From positions 6,432,740-6,496,739 of the forward strand of contig NC_061804.1 in the NCBI RefSeq assembly GCF_021462225.1: a stretch of DNA of 64,000 nt, read 5' to 3'. The notes under the pieces were generated by a model. That model was not told the origin of the DNA. It did no database searches and was given only the letters and a program-made list of their open reading frames with translations. This DNA comes from Girardinichthys multiradiatus. Taxonomy: Eukaryota; Chordata; Actinopteri; Cyprinodontiformes; Goodeidae. Shown here piece by piece: positions 56,601 to 64,000 of this stretch. Position 1 is the first letter of the stretch. Each line of letters begins with the position of its first letter. The translations under genes and the position numbers were made by a program.

Positions 56601-56889
56601 GTCCTCATGAAAGATTCTTGAATATTTTATATTAATAATTTAATATTTTATTAAATAATATTTTGGTCTGTTAAGGGTTGTCCTGTGAAAACCAGCCCAA
56701 TAAAGCGGTGATATTAGGACAAAATTGAAAGGGATGAGCCAAGCTCTGGCATTATTGAACAGCAAAACTCACACACCGAATGAATTCACACAATTTCTTA
56801 AAATACAAGAATTTATTAACAAAAATAAGTCAACTTAAAGTCAAACATATTTCAATCAACAAACTCTTTACAATGCCTAAACAACCAAG
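56601..56889. other. AT-rich spacer between two head-to-head LINEs
   Basis: About 290 bp with no coding sequence. It separates the 5' ends of the minus-strand LINE (52009-56600) and the plus-strand LINE (56890-58976). Confidence 0.6.
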
Positions 56890-58976
56890 AGGAGAGCGCC
56901 TGGTGGCCGGGTTGCTCCTCGCGGGACCCGGCCGGGCCAAGCCCGAACGAGAGATGCGAGGCCATCCCCCAGTAGGCCCGACACCTGCAGGGGGAACCGT
57001 GAGGGACTGGTGCAAAGAGGATTGGGTGGCAGACGAAGGTGGCAGATGAAGGTGGCGGACGCAGGTGGCGGACGAAGGTGGAGACCTCAGCGGCCCGATG
57101 CCCGGATGCTTAGGCTGGCTCTAGGGACGTGAAATGTCACCTCGCTGGGGGGGGGAGGAGCCTGAGCTTGTGCGGGAGGTCGAGAGATATCGACTAGAAA
57201 TTGTCAGGCTCGCCTTGTTGGTGCTTTGTTATTGGACTTCTGTGCTAGTCACGGATAGTCCATAATGAATATCATGTTCAAACATAAGGGTGTCCATCAG
57301 TGTACTTGGCACCAGGACATGCTAGGCAGGAGGTCAATAAACGACTTTGTTGTTGTATCATCAGACCTTCGGCTGCATGTTTGGACACTCGGGTGAAGAG
57401 AGGGGCTGAGCTGTCCACTGATCACCACCTGGTGATGAGTTGGATCTGCTAGAGGAGAAGAAAGTTGGACAGACTTGGCAGGCCCAAGCGCATAGTGAGG
57501 GTGTGCTGGGAATGTCTGGCGGAGTCCTCGGCCAGGGATGTATTCAACTCCCACCTCCGCGAGAGCTTTGACCAGATTCCGGGGGATGTTGGAGACATAG
57601 AGTCCAAGTGGACCATGTTCTCCGCATCTATTGTTGATGCTGCTGCCCGTAACTGCGGCCGTAAGGTCTGCGGTGCCTGTCGCGGTTGCAATCCCAGAAC
57701 CCGGTGGTGGACACCAGCAGTAAGAGATGCTGTTAAGCTGAAGAAGGAGTCCTATCGGCTGTGGTTGGCTTGTGGGATTCCTGAGGCGGCTGAGGGTACC
57801 TTGAGGCAAAAAGTCGGGGCTGGGAGGAGTTCAGTGAGGCCATGGAGAAGGACTACCGGTTGGCCTCGAAGCAATTCTGGCAAACCATCCGACGCCTCAG
57901 GATGGGGAAGCAGTGCTTCGCCAACACTGTTTACAGTGGGGGTGGGAGGCTGCTGACCTCGACTGAGGACATTATCGGGCAGTGGAAGGAGTACTTCGAG
58001 GATCTCCTCAATCCTGCCATCATGCATTCCCTGGTGGAAACAGAGGCTGGGGACTCGGGGTTGGACTTTTTCATCATCCAGGCTGAAGTCAACGAGGTGG
58101 TTAAAAAGCTCCGCGGTGGCAGGGCTTCGGGGGTGGATGAGATCCGCTCCGAGTACCTCAAATCTCTGGATGTTGTGGGGCTGTCATGGCTGACACCCCT
58201 CTTCAACATTGCATGGTGGTCGGGGACAGTGCCTCTGGACTGGCAGACTGGGGTGGTGGTCCCTCTACATAAGAAGGGTTACCGGAGGGTGTGTTCCAAC
58301 TACAGGGGGATCACACTCCTCAGCCTCCCTAGTAAGGCCTACGCCAGGGTATTGGAGAGGATAGTCCGGCCGATAGTCGAACCTCGGCTTCAGGAGGAGC
58401 AGTGTGATTTTTGTCCCGGCCGTGGAACACTGGACCAGCTCTATACCCTCTACAGGGTACTCGAGGGTTCATGGGAGTTTTCCCAACTGGTCCACATGTG
58501 TTTTGTGGACCTGGAGAAAGCATTCGACTGTGTCCCTTGTGATTCCCTGTGGGGGGTGCTCCAGGAGTATGGCATCGGGGGCCCTTTATTAGGGGCCATA
58601 CTGTCCCTGTACAAGCGGAGCAGGAGTTTGGTTCGCATTGCCGGCACTAAGTCGGACCTGTTCCCGATGCATGTTGGACTCCGGCAGGGCTGCCATTTGT
58701 CACCGGTCCTGTTCATAACTTTTATGGACAGGATTTCTAGACACAGCCAAGGGCCTGAGGGGATCTGGTTTGGGGACCAGTGGATCTCGTCTCTTGTTTT
58801 TGCAGATAACGTGGTCCTGCTGGCCCCCTCTAGCCAAGACCTACAGCATGCGCTGGGGTGGTTCGCAGCCGAGTGTGAAACGGCTGGGATGAGGATCAGC
58901 TCCTCCAAATCACAGGCCACGGTGCTCGACCGGAAAAGAGTGGCTTGTCCTCTCCAGGTTGGAGAGAACAAGCCAA
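56890..58976 (+). mobile_element. RTE-like LINE on the plus strand, 3'-truncated
   Basis: The 5' region starts ggagagcgcctggtggccgg, the same as the minus-strand copy near 56520 read in reverse. It lacks most of the endonuclease (joined near 57205), keeps the end of that domain with broken frames at 57240-57840, then has a long open RT frame. It stops abruptly at 58976 before the C-terminal region and joins a Tc1 arm. Confidence 0.85.
57025..57076 (+). repeat. 13-bp minisatellite in the LINE 5' region
   Basis: Four units of ggtggcagacgaa or close variants. The minus-strand LINE has a single corresponding unit. Confidence 0.9.
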
Positions 58977-58999
58977 GAATGTGCCAAGAGTGTGCGTAG
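57842..58999 (+). pseudogene. RTE-like LINE reverse transcriptase, open but with altered catalytic box
   Basis: A 385-codon open frame; the last residues after 58976 are read from the adjoining Tc1 arm. RT blocks in order: RRLRMGKQCFANTVYSGGG, GRASGVDEIRSEYLKSLD, VVPLHKKGYRRVCSNYRGIT, the first catalytic Asp in MCFVDLEKAFDCVP, GLRQGCHLSPVLF, then SSLVFADNVVLL. The third catalytic Asp is replaced by Asn (codon aac at 58808-58810, residue 323). The connection and C-terminal regions are absent. It is preceded by other-frame remains of the same polyprotein, so this frame is not a complete gene. Long open frame but no expected polymerase activity. Confidence 0.88.
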
Positions 59000-59170
59000 C
59001 AGTAATCAAAGCAAAAGATGGCTACTTTGAAGAACCTAGAATATAAGACATATTTTCAGTTGTTTCACACGTTTTTGTTCAGTATATAATTCCACATGTG
59101 TTAATTCATAGTTTTGATGCCTTCAGTGTGAAGCTACAATATTCATAGTTATGAAAATAAAGAAAAGTCT
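58977..59170. mobile_element. Solo arm of the second Tc1 family
   Basis: Matches 47430-47625: gccaagagtgtgcg, gtggctactttgaagaacct (here with one change), ttcagtatataattccacat, and gaagctacaatattcatagt. Only one inverted-repeat arm is present, cut before the terminal bases. It directly abuts the truncated LINE. Confidence 0.88.
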
Positions 59171-62100
59171 TATGGATATATATCTATATATATCCATTGT
59201 GATCCAGAAACATAAGGCTAAGTCAACATATAAATTTTGAACGTTGTATAATAGCTAAGGAGGGCAATTTTGTTTTTGGGTTGCAATCATGAAAATCTGC
59301 AATCTATCAGTACACTCATGTCACAGCAGTAAGTTGTATTACCAAAAATGCATTCAGTTTAAAATTTTATATACTTCAGCAATCCTGGCTTGAGGATATT
59401 TAATGTAGAGGTGCCTCTAATAAAGCACACTGAAACCATTATTTTCTCTTGCAGTAAAACCACAATGAAGCTTCTCTCATTTGACCTCCTTCATCAATGT
59501 GATTGATTTGCAGCCACAAAGCTCATTACTGCAGGCATAGAAAGGATCAAGGCACAGCTTTCTTTGCAGCATGATACAAGCTTTGAGATCTGACAGGAAC
59601 CAAAAAAAAAACAAAAAAACAACACATAGTATGACCTCCTTAAAAAGTAAAATCTGTTCCTCTAGAAATTATCTGGACTGAAAATGATTAAAAAAGAAAC
59701 CAAAGTCCAAAGAACAACAATCTGAAAACCATTTTAAATGAACATATGAAATTCTGGCTGATTGGAAGGAAAGTGTAAAGGAATGAGGGATAGATCAAGA
59801 CTTTTGTGTTGTAATGAATAGTATGTTAAGTAAATGTATATAACAGCTATAATTCACAGGTGGCACTTTGTTGCATTTACTTGTTGAACCTGTACATTAT
59901 TTCTCAACTTATGTGTTAATGGCTCTATTCATGCATCTGAGCCACATGTTAATGACAGATGGTGCTGCAGTTTAAAGTGATTTCTTCCCACCAACATTTA
60001 GATTAAGGTTCAGGTAATGACAACTTTTTAGATTACACACATCTTTCAAGGTGATGTTGGATCATTTATTATTTTCTCTTGGAAATCAATGGGATGAGAC
60101 ACAAAACACAACCTTTCAAATAATAGTCCACTGTAGTCAGTTTATAAAGCAAATAGTGGCAAAAATATATGGTATTAATTAAAATAAAGTAAAACAACCC
60201 CCAATAAATCACCTCTGTGACATATGTTTAATAATCAGATGGGAATTGAGCATATGTTTTATTTTTATGTTCAAATTGAGAAAAGATGACTGATAAAACT
60301 GGATCTGATTATATGGGATGCACCCTTGGGTTGGCATTTTGATGAATTATCTGCCGTACAACCATAAAAAGAGAGAAGGAAATACATTCCTGAAGGTAAA
60401 ACATACACAGGCTTTTACCTTGTTTAATCTGTCAAGACAACATCCACAGACAACAACCCGATGGTAATAAATTGGAATAAAAAGAAAAACCTTGAGGGTA
60501 AAAATGCCTAAATACATCATAGAAGTCACAATTTGTCATTTAATTAGCAAGCAAAATGTCGGTGGGAATAAAAACACCTGCTACACCATCCATCATGGAA
60601 ATATGCCACCATTATCCATGATAAGTCTCTGCAGAACGTGAAAACAATGAGCCACAATGCATCCACAGCATAAACACAACCTGCTTTTGTTCTGTTTCCA
60701 CACCCAAGGCGAGGTAAAGGTTGAATTGCCATTTTCTGTTTACCATTTTGTGGCCATGTATGATGGAAATGTCAGAATACTGAGAGTCAGGCTTCAACAA
60801 AGAACACAGCAGGTAGACAGAAGTGAACTTTGTTGCGGGGAGGGTGTTTTTTTTAAACTACAAATGCAACTTTTACTAACAGAAGTCACTCTCTTCAATT
60901 CAAGATGACACCCTTCACTAAGGGGGTTAAGTCATAAAGGGTATTTGCTGAAAAAACTGACGATTCACAGCACTGTTAATAGACAGTTGAGTGGAAGGTA
61001 AAATGTGGTAGAAAAAGGTCAACAAGCAACAGGAATAACAGAGTCTTGAGAGGATTTTGAAGCCAAGTCCATTCAAGAGTTTGGGGGATATTGTCAAGGA
61101 GTGGACAGAGCTTCAACTGAAAAATATGCACTGATTGGAAGACAGCCTGGAGTCCCACCAGTCCAGTAATGTAAAAGAGGCGTCATAAAGACAAAGCCTA
61201 GAATTTAAAAGAGGCTGTATTGTGGGGGCCACATCACTTTAAATAACAAAACTTCATGTTTAAACTATGAATAAGTTGATCTGTTGAAGAACTGCTTGTG
61301 CAGAGGAACTATTTCTTTCTCATAGCTCCTGGCTCTGAAGGAGAAATTATCAGAGCAAATGAATCACAGTGGAGGGAGAAAACAACGAGGAGAGACATGT
61401 TGAATCAGAGCCATCAGAGAGCCTGTGCAGCCTCTGCTCTTCCAGAACAATAGAGGGTGAATATAAATCACATGCAGAAGTAAACACATGACAGTACAGA
61501 TAACCGTGACGAAGCAGGAGGACGTCTGGTTAGAAATGTCATTCCAGCAAAGGCAATGGTTCAGCTCCCCTGCGTCTTTAAGTGCCATATTTCTCAGAGA
61601 AAGTGACAGCAAAGGCTTGCCTGCTGGGGCACAATAGCAACCGATGGTTGGATTCTGCAAACATAAAGAAAAGCTAATAGGTTGGCTAGTGTGTGCTGTT
61701 CTCCCATAGGGTAATGACCCTATTGTGAGGAAAGCACTAACCAACCACCAAAGGTAATGATTCAAATCTGCTTTCCTTCCACCTAAGTTGGTTTATTTCA
61801 CAGAGGGAAACTGGTTCCTGTCGCATCTTTGAATTGCATATGCAAATAATGCACTATAGGGTGTAATGTTTCTTAAGATTAACTCAATGCTGTTCAGCCT
61901 CAGTGTTTATCAAAATGCCAAAACACTACATCCAGAAAAGGCCTGTCTCTCTACCTATTGTCTGATCTTCTCATATGGGTTGATACCATGAAATAAGTCT
62001 TTCATTATCATTTTGTCTTATACATACCTGACATTGTGCTTTGCATTCAGCAGTGCCTGAAAAAACGTGCTTGCTTCTTTCAAGAAGCTTGGAGATATAA

Positions 62101-64000
62101 GACTCGATGAGATTTTGGTATTTGGGAATAAGAATTTCTGGGGCCTGGGCTGTGTTTGGAAGGAGAACTTTGGAAATGTGTTAAATGTGCAGCAATTCCT
62201 ACCTACGTTTGTGCTTAGCTAGCTCTTAGTGTGGGCTTTGCAAATTTGATAGAAGAACCTAGTCCCTCTAGGAAGTGCAAGTAGAACATGCATAACTGAA
62301 ACTCCATAAAAAATAAAACAAAATTCAAATATTTATTGTAAAAACTAGTGATCCTAGTTTATTTTACAGCTATTTATAAAAATTGCTATTTCCCTGAAGG
62401 CTTTCTCATTTGATCCTTAAAGGCCATTTTCGTTGTCCGATGAGCTAACCCCTCCCTCCTACTTCCCTATGTCTAAAGGGATTGCTCAATCCAGCTCTCC
62501 ATCCAACGGGTCCGGACTTCCCTAAACCTGAAAGGTCTTACTTAGCAGGTTTACTGAAAGTTCTGTTTAAGCTGGTGTTGGGAAATGACTCGCCTAGCCT
62601 CTGACATCCTTCATACAAAAGTCTCACCCTTCTTCAACTGGAGGTCCAGGCGACCGAGTAGCCTATCGCAGTCATTCACACTTTCAACAGTCACTTTTGT
62701 TCGGCTGCTCATTCCCTAATTTTACAACTGGCTCTTGGTAAACGGGCTAGGTTAATTTTAGTGGCTCGGCACGAGCCCCAAGGGCGCTGTTTTAACAAAC
62801 TTGGCAAAGGCAACCTATAAAAACCTCCTAAAATATCTCAGAACCAGGCAACAAGACTTTTTACCACCAATAAAAAACCAAAAATACAGTGACTCAAATA
62901 ACTGAATGTCCACGATTTAACTAGAATTTAATATGCTTTCTTTAATTAGTAACGCTTTTGCAGGGGTCAGTAACAGCTTAAATTCAGCAACACAAAATAA
63001 TTTCAATAATAGAAATGAATCTATCAACTCAACCTGTCTTACCCTGATGCTGTGGGTTTGGAGAGGCTTTGAAGACGGAGTCTCATCCATGCACCTGATG
63101 GAGAAGATTCTTCTGGTAACAACGAGTGGTTTCTTGAAGGAAATACGACTTAATCTTCAGTTTTCTTCCTTTAGGTGGCAGGCCCTGATGCTCCAGGCTT
63201 TGATGGTTAAACAGGATCTTTGTGGTTATATGTCTCGGAAGACCGTAGTTTCCAGAGGCTGAAGAGTTGAAGGAAACCCGGAGACATAAATAAGGCTGAT
63301 TCAGGACTTCCAGAAGCTTGAAACTTAGAGCAATCAGCTGTTCACCGATCAAGTTCACTTCTGTTGTTTGGATAAAAAGGCTTTAGATGAAATCAGATTC
63401 TTAATCTTGAGGCACAGTCCTTTCTGGGCCCACGGGTTGATCTTCTTTTTTATTGCAGTCGATCAGTGGGGCTGTGTCTCTGTTCCTTTTCCATCTAAGC
63501 TTATTTTCTCCGTCCGATCTTGTTCGCTGGTCTTCTGCAAGGAAACAACCCCGTTCCCTCCTTCAGCATTGCTTTTATGGTGCTTGATGCTTTCACCAGT
63601 CAGCCCCTTATTAGGCTTCTCAGTTATTGCGCAACCTATTCAGCTCAGCTTCTTGGTTATTGCTCAGTACTTTAGTCATGGTCATTGTGACCTACTGATG
63701 CTGTTTTCCGGCCTTGGAGATGCCGATAATAGCCACGCAGCTGGCTGTAGTCGCATCCTCCCTTCCTCTCGTTAGCTTTCAAAAGGTTCGCTGTCAGCAT
63801 GCAGCTGGCTCTCGTCACTCCTAGTCATCCTGCATTTCTTTCCCTAATCTGCTCAGTTTTAAACTTTACACAGTATTACACATTCCATTCTTCAGCTTTC
63901 AGCATTTACTTTAAAACACAGTTACAAAACCATCACTTCATTCTTTTTATTCATGCTTCACAAATGATTAACGTTATATCTCTTTCATATATAGCTGATT
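59171..64000. other. No gene or known repeat recognised
   Basis: About 4.8 kb. 59171-62300 is AT-rich and featureless apart from a small AT palindrome at 59174-59198. 62300-64000 has more mixed composition, with frames up to 135 codons (63368-63775), none with a domain I know. 62330-62930 has a base composition and t-rich/a-rich layout that could suit an LTR, but I find no ends. Confidence 0.4.

Noticed and set aside
51998..56648. Repeated atttaatattt as a certain target duplication of the minus-strand LINE
   Set aside because: The area is so AT-rich that an 11-base match is weak evidence, and the right copy lies some 38 bases beyond the recognisable LINE end.
57297..57809. A 170-codon minus-strand frame
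   Set aside because: Antisense to the plus-strand LINE; the sense strand carries the known LINE blocks.
59174..59198. AT palindrome considered as a transposon end
   Set aside because: It is a simple AT-rich sequence with no matching partner or target duplication.
61364..61765. A 133-codon minus-strand frame with a hydrophobic segment
   Set aside because: No domain, no start or splice context, and AT-rich surroundings. A chance frame is more likely.
63368..63775. A 135-codon plus-strand frame near the window end
   Set aside because: No recognisable domain, irregular composition, and no supporting signals.

Overview
This window looks like nuclear DNA of a teleost fish. The reasons are an AT-rich background without bacterial-style gene packing, and a mix of L2, Rex1-like and RTE-like LINEs, Tc1 elements, hAT elements, Ty3/gypsy remains and an endogenous retrovirus that is typical of ray-finned fish. 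I found no host protein-coding gene, tRNA, rRNA or CRISPR array that I can support. Family names below come from recognising protein motifs and end sequences by eye, not from database searches, so clade labels are approximate.

Layout: 1-4.4 kb is an L2 LINE split by a complete Tc1 transposon whose transposase is open from end to end (580-1584). 4.4-13 kb holds a Gag-like relic on the minus strand, a Rex1-like LINE tail, a 252-bp foldback element, an inverted L2 tail and a possible LTR. 13-17 kb is a decayed LINE carrying a complete 2,383-bp non-autonomous hAT element, which itself carries a 644-bp inverted-repeat element. 19.6-21.3 kb is a LINE 5' part split by a solo LTR. 21.4-26.5 kb is a long stretch with no repeat or gene that I recognise. 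26.5-33.6 kb has a 5'-truncated LINE tail, then a nearly full-length LINE of the same family (29.05-32.4 kb), then a Ty3/gypsy integrase/chromodomain relic running into an LTR. 35.2-36.5 kb is an RTE-like LINE fragment with a 12-bp target-site duplication beside a Rex1-like LINE. 39.6-50.2 kb appears to be one Tc1 relic split by a roughly 10-kb insertion that contains an endogenous retrovirus (integrase, env, 3' LTR), a second L2 copy and a second Tc1 element. 52-59 kb contains two RTE-like LINEs arranged head to head, one of them carrying a second copy of the hAT composite. 59-64 kb shows nothing I can identify.

The elements do not form a pathway; they record layered transposition. Because several families occur twice, one copy often serves as the empty-site or reference copy for another, so insertion boundaries, target duplications and later deletions can be read directly. 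The best observations are the two hAT composites that share the same nested passenger, the inverted flank duplication beside the Tc1 at 46-47.7 kb, and a catalytic Asp-to-Asn change shared by two RTE-like LINE copies.
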